Of a DNA stretch of 64,000 nt, positions 1 through 12,414 are shown piece by piece. The stretch comes from Hippopus hippopus (taxonomy: Eukaryota > Mollusca > Bivalvia > Cardiida > Cardiidae), in contig OX328097.1 of NCBI GenBank assembly GCA_946811185.2, positions 7,984,242-8,048,241 of the forward strand, in the 5' to 3' direction. The number at the start of each line of letters is the position of its first letter. The stretch's first letter is position 1. The notes under the pieces are model-generated. The model searched no databases. It was given only the letters and a program-made list of their open reading frames with translations, and was not told the DNA's origin. The translations under genes were made by a program, and so were the position numbers.

Positions 1-1109
1 ATATGTTTTGTCCTTAAAGCGCAGGGACCGGTTTTAAAGTTGCCTTTGCGGACAGTGCAGATCAGGATCAGTCTGCAATTAATGTGAAGTCTGATCTCAG
101 ATCTACACTTTCGGTTTAACTTTCATAAATATTCTGACAAAAGAACCTCAAAATAACAATATTTCGGCAATGTTTCTGAACCCTTCTAGCGCCTAATATA
201 TATAAAACTCGACCTCTTTCGATTCCTGAAAATACCACGTACTGAAACTGAAACAGATTGTCATCTTACAGGCACGGCTACACAAGCGGAGGGTGTAGAT
301 CAAAGATCAGACTGTGCGTTCTGTGCAGTCTGATCTTGATCTATTCTGTCCGCAAAAGCCCCTGTTTTTGCCATTGGTGCTAGGAGGGTTAATCGATTTA
401 CATTTGATTCAGCACTTTAAGGAGTAATGGAAAAAAATACAATGGGTATGCAAATGAATGGATGTGAGGTGGCAACGTCAAACTGACGTCTTCACTTTTT
501 TCAGCAACTGACATATTCTAAACTATATCGAATTAACAACATTTTCAGAAGACAAATTCAATGTAGCTTTACCAACGATTTCTGTCTTTGAAATGGTAAA
601 CATTTTGAGAAAAGGAGAAAATGCGGGATTGCATGGTACAGGATGTCAGTTCTCAGCACAATAAAACAGTTACGTAAAAGTCAACCTATGTAATGGAAAT
701 AAAACAACAAGTGACCGTTACAGACACACTGATTAATGCAAATGAATCTATGTGTGGTGACAAAATGTACATGACTTGTTTACGTCCTTGGCAAAATAAG
801 ACAGTCACTCAGCGTTTATACTTAGCATACTGGTAGACGCAATGTATCGGACCGAATTCACTTACCCATTCTTAATGTAATTCTAACTCCAACGTTCGAG
901 TACTCATCAAAATATATCTCAGAGACAATTCTTATGTGTACCCACAACGAAGGTTTAAATGAAAGAACATTGTTTAGGTATTCGATTGCTCCCGAGGAGA
1001 TAATTGTTAGCGTATTTCTTACTACAGAAACAATGTTTTAGGTTTTGATCATGCGCACACGCAGGACCTTCAGTACTTTGATTTGAAACACTTCTAGCAC
1101 CCTCATCTA

Positions 1110-1335
1110 TTTGACCCTTTAGTAGACGACAAATTTTTGTCCATCTTAAAAGCATTTGCATATGATAACTTAGATATGGTTTAAGCTATGGGATTTGTCT
1201 CTGGAATGGTAGAAAAATGTTGTGGAAAAAGGAGAAAATGCTGGGCACCAGCATTTTCTCTTTTTCCCACAATATTTTCAAAAGCCTTCTTCACCAGGGT
1301 CTATGGATGTCGGGATCGCTTGGTAAAGGTTTAGG
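1110..1335. repeat. MITE M2 forming the 3' flank of bZIP copy 1
   Basis: Internal hairpin around 1215-1285 (AAAAGGAGAAAATGCTGG and its complement) flanked by the GACGACAAA... and ...CTTGGTAAAGG ends typical of M2. Degenerate TTAA ends. The right end overlaps the bZIP stop codon. Confidence 0.65.
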
Positions 1336-1504
1336 ACGCTTGGAAGTCAAACTGTTGGAATGCCAGTTCATTGTCGCCACATTGATGACTGGATTTCTTC
1401 TGAAGTATGTTTAGAACGTCGACTCTTAGCGCATCCCTCTCTCTCGTTAACTCGGCTGCTTCTTTCCTTAATTCGGCGTTCCTCTTCTCTAGCTCTACAA
1501 CAAG
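1331..1504 (-). CDS. bZIP copy 1, exon 3 (leucine zipper and stop)
   Basis: After acceptor TTTACAG the exon encodes LVVELEKRNAELRKEAAEL and continues the heptad pattern, then a polar tail ending FDFQAS and TAA. The TAA overlaps the degenerate TTAA end of a MITE occupying about 1110-1335. Confidence 0.82.
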   Translation of the reverse strand, partial: LVVELEKRNAELRKEAAELTRERDALRVDVLNILQKKSSHQCGDNELAFQQFDFQAS

Positions 1505-4500
1505 CTGTAAAGAAAATAAGGAAAAAAATATGGCGAAGGGAGAAATTGCTCGTTCAATGACAAGCAAACAAAATGCACCTTTAATAAAATGAGATTTGAT
1601 TTTGACTCTGTCTAGCGGTAGTGATTTACATGTACGTTTTTAGCGGATTATTAAAAACCTTTAGTGCTGTATACGGCTTTGAAACATCCATTCAAAGTTA
1701 AAAAAAAAAACTTTATATCAAATACATGGATGAAAGTTAAAACATTGTTGCCGAAGGCTACATTGTTTGCTGTCACCGACTAAGCTGCCATCAACTTATA
1801 ATTACCAACAACTCGCTTCCTGCCCAGTCAAAGATAGTAATCTAAACACCCACTTTATCTGCAACAACAAGTTTATCACAATCCAGCCTACAGATACATT
1901 TATCCTACTGTTCTCCCTCTAACAGCTACAGAACCAACTATCAAACCATAAAATAGCTGAAAACCCAATAAATCACAAAAACAACAAACTACTCAAATAA
2001 CGGTCCACCAGTCAACCATCTAAGTTAACCAGCCAACTAACCAACCAAACCAACCGAACATCCATCCATCTATCCGTCCGTCCATCCATTTATCTATCAA
2101 TCCATTCATCCGCTCACCCACCTTGCCACCCAGTTATCCACCAATGAATCTGCCAGCCAGACAGCACAACCAGCCAGCTAGCCAGCAAGCCAGCCAACAA
2201 ACCAACGAATAACCTAACCAATAAACCGTCCAGTCGGCGAACCAACCCATGAACCACCAACCGATAAACCGACCAACCAGCCAACCAACCAGCCAACAAA
2301 CCAACCAACCAAAACACCAACCAACAAATAAAGCGATGTCATGCAAACTGACCAGAGAAACTGGCTACCAATCAGCCAAAGGACCAACCGGTGTAACTGG
2401 GAATTTCAATTTACGTGTAACAATACTTAACCCTTAGGCTGCTAAGCGCGAATTACTGACGTTTTTGTGGACAGTGTAAATTAAGATCAGCCTGCACAGA
2501 ACATGCAGTCTGATCTTGGATCTACACTGTCCAATAAGGAGATATCTTTAAAAAAAACTTTGCTTTTTACTTTCAGCTAGAAAGTTTCATTTCCTTATTT
2601 AGCAGGATAAGGGTTAAATTATAAACTAGAAGTGTATTTTTACCCCTTGCAAAGCTTTATTTTGGGATTTCTGTTTTCTCCTGAATTTGGCGGCAGCTTT
2701 TCTATTCTGTTCTCTTCTTCTCTTGTTTCTTTCTATCTCGTCTGGTCTTAAGCTACAATCCTGTGAAAGAGGCATCTTTATAACAACAGTATGGAGAGAA
2801 ACTCTGTAAACTTTGTTTTCGTTCCGATCCTAACGTTACATTTGTTAATTGATTGTATTGTATTACTTATACATGTATATTGTGCATCTGTAGAATAAAA
2901 CACGTTTTAACTTACCAGCGTTTTCTTCTTTTCTCACAATGTTTTCTACCCTTTTAAAGTCAAATCTCACCATTTGAGCCACGCTAATTTTGTCGGCTGC
3001 AACTGCTTTCAGTTTGGACCAGACGAAAATTTTGTCGAGTGATACAGAGTTAACAGGTGACCGTGACAATTTAGACTGGTCAAATTTGAACGAATTTCCA
3101 GACGAATTATTAGAAATGCCTGGAATTATGATATTTAATCAAGTAAACAAGGAAGAAAACATTGTGGGAAAGGGATAAAATGGTGGTTACCCAGTAGTTC
3201 CTTTCTTATCTACATTTTTTTCAGAAGCGTTCTTTCAACAGAGCCATTTATACAACGGACTGTGTCGGTAAAGGGTTAACTCTTTACTAAACGACAAAAA
3301 TCTTAACTTGTCCAAATTGAAAGCATTTGCAGACGGCAAAATAAATGTTATTAAAAAAATAGAACTTCTTTTTTTTTTAAAGATTAGAAAACATTGTAGG
3401 AAAAGGAGAAAATGCTGGTTACCAGTATTTTCTCATTTTCCTACAATGTTTTCAAAGGTCGTCGTTAAAAGTTAGGATTGTGTGGTAAAAGTTTGAAGGA
3501 ACCTAGAATAAAATACTATTTAAGTAGTATATCCTCTACCCTTACCCTAGGTCAGATTGTTTTTTTACCTTACTCTCGTGTAGTACGTCATTGACATGTA
3601 AAAACATGGTTGATATATATTAAAAAAAAAAAGAGAAATTTCTGACAAAACAAAAAATAGGAAGACATAAATGAAAAATATCGTGGCAAGTAGAGAAAAT
3701 GCTGACGAAGAGCACTTTCTCTTTTTGCAATGATGATTTTATTCTCCTGCCAAAATTAAAAGTGTAACTTTATTTTATATGCCTTGTGTTAAGAACCTTT
3801 ACTCCTTTCCTGTGATGGATACATTTTGCTGCAGATAGCTACTGAAAACATCGTGGAAGTGGAGAAATTGCTCATTATGATAACAAGTTTCTTTGCAACA
3901 ATGACTCCCTGTATTTTTTCGTACATCATTTAGTATTGGCTGCTTTGGTTTTGTTTACTTTCTTTCAACCACTCTTAAACAATCACGTATTTAACTACCC
4001 TGATGAAAAAGGCTTTTGAAAACATTGTGGAAAACGGAGAAAATGCTGGTAACCACCATGTTTTTAATTTTCCACAATGCTATCAACCCTTTAAAGGATA
4101 ATCGAATAACTTGAGCCACATTTAACTTGTCGTCTGCAAGTGTTTTCATTTTGGAGCTTCCAACATTTTGTCGTCTGCAAGTGCTTATTTTGGAGGATTC
4201 CAACATTTTGTCGTCTGCAAGTGTTTCATTTTGGAAGATTCCAACATTTTGTCATCTGCAAGTGTTTATATTTTGGAAGGTTCAAACAAAATTAGTCGTG
4301 TGCAAGTGTTTTCATTTTGGAGGATTCCAAAATTTTGTCGTCTGCAAGTGTTTCATTTGTAGGTATTCAAAGATTTTTTTGTCTGCAAGTATTTTCATTT
4401 TGTTGGATTCCATCATTTTGTCGTCTGCAAGTGTTTTCAATTTGGAGGATTGCAACATTTTGTCGTCTGGTAAAGATTTAAGATAAAAAAAATATCTACT

Positions 4501-7500
4501 TTCTTAACCTTTTACCAAACTATCTCGATTTTTAACTTCCCTTGCGAAAGAAAGGCTTTTGAAAACATTATGGAAAATCGAGAAAATGCTGGCAACCTGC
4601 ATTTTCTTCTTTTTTCCTCAATGTTTTCGATACTATCACAGACAGTTCTTACCTTTTGATCATTATTTACTTTGTCGTCTGCATATGGTTTCAATTTGGA
4701 CATGTCGAAAATGTTGTGGTTTGTAAATAGTAAACCAGAACCTATGTTGTGGGTACTCCTGTGAATGGTATCATGGACATACTGGGTTGAGCATAGGCGT
4801 AAGTGCAGGGGATGCAGCTGGGGGAATCAGGCCCGCCCCCAAGCTCCCTACATACATGTAGCATGACTCACATACATAAAGGTTTAGAAACTGCAGCAGA
4901 TATATTAACCTTTACCAAACGACAGAATTTAAACTTGACACAAAGTTTAGACTTGACGCTAACGAAGGAATTTGCAGACGACAAACGATGGAATTAGTCT
5001 TAGAATCAAAGGACTGAAAGTCCTGAAAAGCGGATTTGTTGAACAGTTTTAAGCTATGATTTGATGTAATGAAAATAATTCTTTTTTATCACATGTATTA
5101 CATGTATAATATGTAAGTAATTAGTAGAGTAAGCAAGGCAATGGGAGTCGAAGTTGTTCTACAAAGTGTGCTGCGCAGCAACTGTCATTTTACTACTTAT
5201 TACAGTAGTAATTTGATCCAACAATTTGATGTTTTTTTTTATGCTAGTATTAATAAGGACTGTAAACACGAGTAGGACTGAAAAAAAAGAGATGGATTTA
5301 TGTAAGTGAAAGTTATTTGACAAATATATAGAACACTTCAGTTGTTGATGAGTAAGAATAAAAGAAAAAATATACAAAATAGGATGATGATATATAATGA
5401 TATTTCTGTAAAAACAAAGTGTTAAGGTCTACAGCTGTCAATCAGTTTCAGCAATCAAGAACAAATTTGATCAAAGTGTACAATATATTGCTACTTACAC
5501 ATGAACGCAATATGAAATGTTTGTACCTTCTTGTTGAACTCTTTATCAGAGGACAAAATTTATGACTCTCTCAAATTAAAACCAACTATTCAAATTTTCA
5601 TACTCTCAACAAAATAAAAAATGACTTACTGAATTATAGCTGGAAAAATATTAGTAAAGAAGAAAGATATGATTTAGAAAAAAAAAAAAAAAAAAAAAAT
5701 CTGCATTGATATTTTCTTAATGGGCTACACAGCCTCTTTGGGTATTATTAGATTCCATGCCACAGTTTTGTAAATCCTTGTGGGAATGGTACTTAATCAA
5801 TAACATGCGCCGTCTACAAGGATTTATATTCAAATCAGTATCAAGACGTCATATCTGGTGTAATCAAATTAAACAGAGTGATCTACTGCTTAAGTAGCCT
5901 GCAATTCCATTAACAGACGCCCAAAATTGCACCATTTTACTGAATTGAGCTCTACACTTTATATTAAAAGAAATATAAATCTAGTATAATTTATTGGCCT
6001 TTTACAAAATAATTTTGATCTGTGGTATAAAAACTAAATAGCTCCCTATTTAGAGCATTAACAAACGATTCAATAAATATGGAGCCCTCAGATTATGTGG
6101 TATGTATTTGTAAAAGGTAGAAAAAATTCTGGAAGAAAAAAAAGAGAAGAAATACTGATGCTTTGTTTTCCAACACTGTTTTCATAAGCCCTTTTACACA
6201 GGAATCTTAAAACAGAATTTATTGTGTGCTAAAGGACTAAAGCAAGAAAAATCCTCAAAAATTCTCCAAAATTAACTTTGTATGTTACAAAATTCAAGGG
6301 TCAAATATAGGCCATGTTTGGACAAACCGTAAGGTATTCTGAATGCTGATTAGATGTATCTGTAACATTTCTGTTAAATGGCCCCCAAAGGCTGGGATTG
6401 AACCCAGAACCTTTAGGTCCCAACTCCCAAGGCAAACGCTCTACCACATCCCTACAAAAGCTAGCTCTATAGCAAGACAGAATAAGTGTCCCCTTATACA
6501 AACACAAACTATACATTTATATCCATCTGTGGGATAGACCAGAATACAACATATCCATGTCAGGTTTCCTTGGCATCTGACAACTGGATCTAGACAAAAT
6601 TTTGATTGGGGTTTATTTTAACACTTTACTGAACACTCATGTTAATAACCCTAAAGGAAATAGGCAATTGAAAGAATCATGGGACAAGGACAAAATTTTG
6701 GTAAACAGTATTTTCTTATGTTCCAACAGTGTTTTCAATCACATGAGTGAACTTCAGCTCATTTGTATCAATTTCTGAATTATTGTCTGCAGATACATTT
6801 GAAGAGCCCTAAACTTGTCATATGGGGAAGGAATGAATAACGAAATAGCATCCATTTCATTACCATTTTTGATTAAAAAACAAAAAGTAATTTATGCATA
6901 GATGGTGGACATATCTGAACAATCTGACAAAAATTAACTCCCAGCTAAATGTGGATCTGGGGTCCTGCATGGCTTACCAGTAAAGTTTAGAACTTGTTAC
7001 CTGATGGCCTAGGTTCCAGCCTCACTGGAAGCACCATATTTTTCTGTGGGAGTGTCCTTAGGCAAGACACTTCAGAGCCCTAGCCTAGTACAGCTGAAAC
7101 CCAGACATACATAAACAAGCTAACTGTAGCTGTTATATGACTGAAATAATGTTGAAAGCAACATTAAACACCATTCAATTAATCAAATGTGGATCTAACA
7201 TTGGCCTCCTGCCAGGTTAACCTTTATCTGACATATCTGTCAGCCTCACAAAATGTAGCTTTTAAGTTTTTGAAAGCATTGGTAGACAAACAGACTTTTT
7301 ATTTTTTTCATTCTTACAAAAGTCATTTTTCCCCATTCAATAACATCATAAAGGATACAATGTGTTTTAACTTAGGTAAGTGTGGCTATATTATCCCATT
7401 TTGAAGGATGTTCAGAAAATTTTTTGAAACAACTTATCCAATTGGCTGAGTTTTATCTAACTATACTAATAATCAAGGGTTTTCAGAAGAACTAGTGAAG

Positions 7501-10500
7501 GCAGTTTTTGTCTGAGATTATGCCTTAAGTTAGATTGAAAATATTAACAGCTCACCCTAGGGTTTGTAAACATGATGACTATATTTTTCTTTACCATAGC
7601 ATTTTAAGCATTTCTAAAATCATTATTAATCATCATAATGCAAGACTCTTTTGAAATATTGAACTTTCTGTACTCAGATATCAAGGTTTTGATTTTCAAA
7701 ACAGCATTTTAAAAATCTAGTCTGAACATAAACACAACACTTTCTAAACTTTTATATAGTGGGTATATTCATATATACTGCAAACAATTCATATATAAAA
7801 TAGTGTGCCTATAGGAGTGGAACTTTACTATGTTAGGTGGTCTGATCTTAATCTACTCTTGCTACAAAGCAAACAAATTGGCCTCATTCTGAAGTATAAA
7901 GCATGTATTGTTTTGAAACTAGTATGGTTTAGTTTAACCCCTTATCAAACAATCCATACTTTTAACAACCCTGAGGAAAAAGGCTTTTAAAAAGAATTTG
8001 GGAATAAATGTAAAAGAAAATGCTGGTAACCAGCATTTTTTTCTTTTCCCATGATGTCTTCTGACCTTTCAAAAATAAAATTTATTTTTTGAGTCATACT
8101 GATTCTGTTATCAGCAAGTGCTTTCCATTTGGACAAGTCTAAAATTTTGTTGTGTGATAAAGAGTTAAAAAAACAAAAAACACTGGAGTCCTCTCAGGGA
8201 AATAGAAACAATGGCAACACCTAGGAATCCCTTCAAGAGTTTTTCCTAATTACTATACAACTTGAAACTATTAATTTCAAAATGAAATACAAAATCAAAC
8301 TAGAAACAACAATTTGATTGTTCAGATACAATGATTTTTTCTTTCTTTTGAAAAGAATATTCTTGGTTTTATTCCTGAACTAAAAAATGTTATGTTATAG
8401 TCTGAAAAGTGAAAACTAAATGGTGTGTTCAGTATTTTCTAAGATTTAGGCCATGTGTAATTCACGAATTTTGGATATACCTTCCTTCTGTTACATAAAT
8501 GAAAATTCACCTTGTATCACCATAAAGACACAAGTCAAGAAAATAAGGATATCACAAAAGAAAAGTAAGGTTAACTCATATACTGCCATAAAACATGAAA
8601 TGGATTGTAACTACCTTCAGGAATAATTTGATGTTTGACTGATTTCTGTTGGTTTTATTAGTTTCAACACTGTTTCAGTCTTACAGTGACGACAACTCAT
8701 TTATTTGTGTACCACTTGTGTTTTACTAGGGCTAGGCTGGTTCTCCGCAGTGTCTTGTCCATAGGCACTCCTACAAAATCCTGGCAACTAGGTGAGGATA
8801 AAACCCAGGATAACCCATCCTACACCTTCACCAATCAGCCACAGTCTCACATAATCTCACTAAATAAATGAACGAGATTATGTCCTTTCACCACTATATT
8901 GGTGAAAATATATAAAAAAAAAAAAACATAGGCTGTATAGATTCAAGCTTAGACCTCATATTCTGTGCAGTCTGAACTTAGATTATCATACACAGTTTCA
9001 ACTAAAAAAAACCAAAAAAACTGGTATTACACTTAACTATAAAAATGGACTGATACACATACTTAATAATTTCAAGTTCATTTTATGAGTATCACATAAA
9101 ACATAAGAGACCTACAAAAGTCATGTAATATGCAAACTCACATTCTTTGGTCTATTTCTATTCAGTCAAAAAATGCAGGTGTGAATAAGTACAATGTAAA
9201 AAGTGGACTTGAGTCTCACATTATATTGAAAGTTACAGTTAAAGTGTGATGGGATTTTGAAATTTTGTCAGTGATTATGTAAGTTTTATTCATTTACATA
9301 TAGATCTAGATTCCTTTTTGAAGTTTTGAGCCACATCTTTGTGAATTTGAGTCATACTACATAATTGAACCAATGCAGGGACAAGTGCAAAAAAAACATG
9401 ATGTAGCATTGTGAGATACTTGAAATTCAATATTAACACTGGTAAAAAGGCTATTCATTACATCCAATGCAGTTTTGAGTGAATCCACTTTTCATGGTCT
9501 AATGAAAAGAATTAAAAAAATCACTCATCACCACGAAGAACATAGTACAGAAATTTAATTTTTGATATCTGTAAATTATCCCTGCCCTAGGTACAGATGA
9601 AGGCACTACAGCAACCAGAATGGACCAAGATCACACACAGTGTGACAAGTTGCCATGCAAAGTAAAAATTGACTTTTACATAACTAAAATGCAACTTCAA
9701 AGTCGATATTACAAATCCAAATATTTCTATTTCAAAATTATTTTTTTGGGGAAAAATACCTCCTTACCGGGCAGTATAGATCAAAGATCAGACTGCATGT
9801 TTGGTGCAATCTGATCTTGATCTACACTGTCTGGAAAAGGTCCTTGAGTAGCACTTAGCAGCCTAAGGGTCAAAGGAATTGGTCCCTCTATAAAACTTTA
9901 AAAACTATAGGCATACTTTCATTCTGAGTTTTGAATTACTTGCTGTTTACATGAAGCACAGAACTGTCTCTAATATGGGTTGAGCAGCAGTTATCATAAA
10001 TATGTACTTTATTAAATAAAGTACAAATATTTTCAATCTGCTCTGTGTACATGTACTTCAATCTTCAAGCATAAAAATATTTCAAAGAATTTAAATCTAC
10101 ATGTCCAAATAGTAAGACGTATAGATGCATTCCTGTGGACCCTTTATCATACATCAATCTGCAAACTCTGCATTCTTTTTTTTATACTTTTGCATGAAAC
10201 GTGACAAAATGAAATTCAAGCGTATTGGAAGGACTATGAATGGTTTTACACCTTGAAGACAATTGAGTCTCTGAGGCTTAAAGTCAAGGATGTTAGGTTA
10301 AGTAAGTGGATGTCTAGTTAACTGAGAAGGACACTATTTCCCATCAAAAATCTACAGTATAAATTCATGTCACGGGTTCGTACTTGATCGGGACCGTTTG
10401 TGAACGAAGAATTTCTTTGTCCCATCGAGAACTGGAGAGAAATCTTGAAAGCAGCCTTGCATAAATCAAACGTCAATTTTTTTTTTTTGATAGACTAGAT

Positions 10501-11750
10501 CTACCCGATCTCCATTTCTTTAAACAATTCGGACATTCATCGATAGTGCTGGACGAAGGGCGACCTAACAAGGTGCCGAATCGACTTCATGGGGTTCTGT
10601 GTATTCGTTATCGAAAGGGTTTTAAATTATTTACGGCCAAATTCTCGCTAGCTATCTGAACAGTTAAAGATATTTGATACAATGCATAATTGAAAAATGT
10701 AATTTCATTAAGAAAATGATTGCATAATCTCCTTGTTTATTTCGGCAGCGGACGACACAAGTTGTGAATGAACATTTCTTGAATGAAAACGAGGGCAGTC
10801 TGTGTAAACAATGTTCATACGCATATGGCAATATGTAATGAAAAAAAAAAGAGAAAAAAGTTTAAGTATTTAAAGTATTTCAGACTGACAATTCTTGTAG
10901 TTATGACGAAACTTTGATAAAGAAATCGAACATAATTTGTATGATTTGTTCGAAGTCAGAGCTGAATATCATTTGTAGATCTGCGTTGTTCGTCCCAATA
11001 CCAGCCATGCAAAACTGAAAGTGAGTGCGCATGCGTCGTTACGCATGATGTATTTGGTTCCGGTCAAAACGATCACAGTAAGCGGATTTGCTGTATAGCA
11101 AATCTGCTAAAAAGGAGAAAAACATAGTGAGAAAAGGAGAAGATGCTGGTCAGAACTACCAGCATTTTCTTCTTTTTTCACAATGTTTCACAAAGGCTTT
11201 ATTTTTCACCATTGTCATTAAATCTCGGGACTGTGTAGGTAAAGGGTTCATAGTTTAAACTATTTATCGATAAAGAGTAAAGATTTCTGAAAAGAGTGGA
11301 TCTGCATCCTTTTGTATGAGTCATTGTAATAAGGCTTAAAGTGTCAAAAAAGTGTAATGGAGAATTTCATTCGGTAAGGAAATATACTGATGTCAAAGCC
11401 TTTTATCGGACAGTGTGGATCAGACTGCACGTTCTGTCTAGTCTGATCTTGATCCACACAGTCCGTAAAAGTCCTCAGACAATCTCCCCAAGTTCCGAAA
11501 AGAATGAAACATGTTAGCAATGAAAAGAACGAAACATGTATATAATTATAATCACTTTAGAACCTACCTTTGAATAAACGTCTTCTTCCTCTAAGTTTAC
11601 GGTAAGTTCATCCTTGCCTTCTGATAGACGGCGACTCTGTATTTTACATCGAAGTTCTTCTTTCAGCAATGGAGTAACTCTACCGGTCTGGAAAGACTCC
11701 AGGGTGGCCAAGAAGAACCTCGCCTCGTCCGCCTGCTGATTTGCCCACAT
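1331..11750 (-). CDS. ATF3-like bZIP transcription factor, copy 1 (join of three exons)
   Basis: Three minus-strand exons (11568-11750, 2644-2760, 1331-1504) join in phase 0 at GT-AG introns to give 157 residues from ATG to TAA. Exon 1 encodes VTPLLKEELRCKIQSRR, which resembles the LTPFVKEELR segment of ATF3. Exon 2 encodes the DNA-binding basic region (EQNRKAAAKFRRKQ). Exon 3 encodes a leucine zipper. Across the exon 2/3 junction Leu, Leu, Leu, Leu, Leu and Ile occur at exact seven-residue spacing. Known family role: nuclear dimers that bind CRE/AP-1-type sites in stress and immune responses. Odd points: the Cys usual in NxxAAxxCR is Phe, the first intron carries a 6.1-kb transposon, and the stop codon lies at a MITE edge. 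JDP2 or Fos-like placement is possible; I infer ATF3/JDP2-type. Confidence 0.85.
1970..2345. repeat. CCAACC/CCATCC-rich simple repeat
   Basis: Degenerate 4-mer and 8-mer tandem sequence (AACCAACC, CCGTCCATCC, CAGCCAACC). A shorter relative is at 19436-19600 (GACC and GACA runs). The open frames on both strands here are products of the repeat, not genes. Confidence 0.8.
2427..2617. repeat. MITE M1, complete copy (reference copy)
   Basis: TTAA CCCTTAGGCTGCTAAG at the left and TTTAGCAGGATAAGGG TTAA at the right form terminal inverted repeats with TTAA target duplications. An internal near-palindrome (GATCAGCCTGCACAG...CATGCAGTCTGATC) would fold. CCC...GGG ends with TTAA targets are typical of piggyBac-derived MITEs (inference). 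Confidence 0.75.
2644..2760 (-). CDS. bZIP copy 1, exon 2 (basic region)
   Basis: The exon has 39 codons between acceptor TTTCACAG and donor GTAAAA, phase 0 to 0. It encodes DCSLRPDEIERNKRRREQ followed by NRKAAAKFRRKQK. The invariant Asn and Arg of the bZIP basic region are present. The near-invariant Cys is replaced by Phe. Confidence 0.85.
4115..4480. repeat. Minisatellite derived from a MITE end (unit A)
   Basis: About nine variants of a roughly 40-bp unit containing TTTTGTCGTCTGCAAGTGTT and TTTTGGAGGATTCCAACA. The unit is the terminal part of M2 amplified in tandem. Unit B has fewer copies at 20770-20990. Confidence 0.7.
6375..6480 (-). repeat. tRNA-like SINE fragment in Helentron copy A
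   Basis: Reverse strand has a GGTAGAGCGTTTGCC A-box-like and a GGGTTCAATCCCAGCC B-box-like segment. The same segment, more decayed, is in copy B near 38885-38985. It is not a plausible functional tRNA because the arms do not pair. Confidence 0.4.
7934..8168. repeat. MITE M2 nested in Helentron copy A
   Basis: TTAACCCCTTATCAAACAAT at the left and GATAAAGAGTTAA at the right, with the internal AAAATGCTGGTAACCAGCATTTT hairpin near 8020. The equivalent copy lies inverted at about 63040-63265 in copy C, so it entered an ancestral element. Confidence 0.7.
11568..11750 (-). CDS. bZIP copy 1, exon 1 (start exon)
   Basis: The exon has 61 codons, starting MWANQQADEARFF and ending ...EEEDVYSK before the donor GTAGGT. 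The ATG (AACAATGT context) is the first in frame. Phase at the end is 0. The acidic N-terminal segment includes the KEELR motif shared with ATF3. Confidence 0.85.
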
Positions 11751-12095
11751 TGTTATCAACAATACTCAACGGTTTACACAAAGAAAATTTCCCTGTCGAG
11801 CATGTATGGACCTGTCTTTCGGATAGATGCGTCAGCAAAAACGGATAAAACGTGGTCCCGCGAAATCTCGGACGGTACCGCAACGTTATTGTCTATTTTT
11901 AGGGCATTGTCACCCGATATCCGATTTACATAACTTACTGAAATGAATTAAGAATCAATTCGTCGAACTCGATAAAGTTTTAAGTAACTCATATGTCGAG
12001 AATAATGCAGGAAAAATATCTTGTTCAACAAAGTTTTCTTATTAGTCTTCGGTTTAATCTCGTTTTTCAAGAACGTGATTACGCCAGCATCAGCG

Positions 12096-12105
12096 CTATA
12101 AATAG
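12096..12105 (-). promoter_or_regulatory. Candidate TATA-like element of bZIP copy 1
   Basis: On the minus strand CTATTTATAG lies 350 bp upstream of the ATG, next to GCGCTGATGCTGGCGTAATC. The same block sits 351 bp upstream of the ATG in copy 2, within otherwise more divergent DNA. Promoter function is inferred. Confidence 0.4.
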
Positions 12106-12414
12106 AAACATATATGAGCGAACTTCGCAAACTAAACATGGCTAAAGGGAAACAAATCTTGCTTTTCTAGCTTCTGATTCCTTTTGCAGTTACGTTTTCT
12201 TACAAACTTCTTTGTGTGATAAAGATCAGACTAAATAGAAAATGCAATCTAATGTGTGATTTACTCCATGCGACATCATGGCAGATTTATGGGATAAATC
12301 GGTCTCTTTTTCTACAACAACCCCAACAAAGAAAAGCTTCCGGTAACATTAAAGCTGGACAAAAATGTTTAAAGCAGACCACCTGTTAACCATTCACAAA
12401 AACTGTCCCGTGTT

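Larger units (their letters stand above)
5006..11110 (-). mobile_element. Helentron-like non-autonomous transposon, copy A
   Basis: Ends are defined by comparison with the empty site in unit B: ...CGAA|AAAGGAG... at 21733 versus ...AGAA[TCAAAGG...CTAA]AAAGGAG here. Read on the minus strand, the element starts TTAGC(A/G)GATTTGCTATA at 11110 and ends CAGGACTTTCAGTCCTTTGA at 5006. That end has a 6-bp-stem hairpin 4 bp from the terminus. The terminal AGCGGATTTG recurs inverted and subterminal near 5029. Insertion is between two Ts (minus strand) with no target duplication. These are Helentron/Helitron2 hallmarks. No Rep-helicase frame is seen. Contents: AT-rich noncoding DNA, a tRNA-like segment near 6380-6470, an M2 MITE (7934-8168), an M1 MITE (about 9745-9878), and a 20+ bp A run near 5680. 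Confidence 0.7.

Noticed and set aside
2114..2437. Overlapping open frames on both strands rich in Trp/Leu/Val or Asn/Gln/Pro
   Set aside because: Produced by the CCAACC-type simple repeat.
4127..4486. 119-codon plus-strand frame rich in Cys, Phe and Ser
   Set aside because: The frame comes from the 40-bp minisatellite; its repeats are nucleotide repeats with drifting frame.
5006..11110. Canonical Helitron (5' TC ... CTRR 3', AT target) read on the plus strand
   Set aside because: Ends could be read as TC...CTAA, but the insertion is A|A rather than A|T, and both the asymmetric repeats and the terminal hairpin fit the Helentron orientation better.
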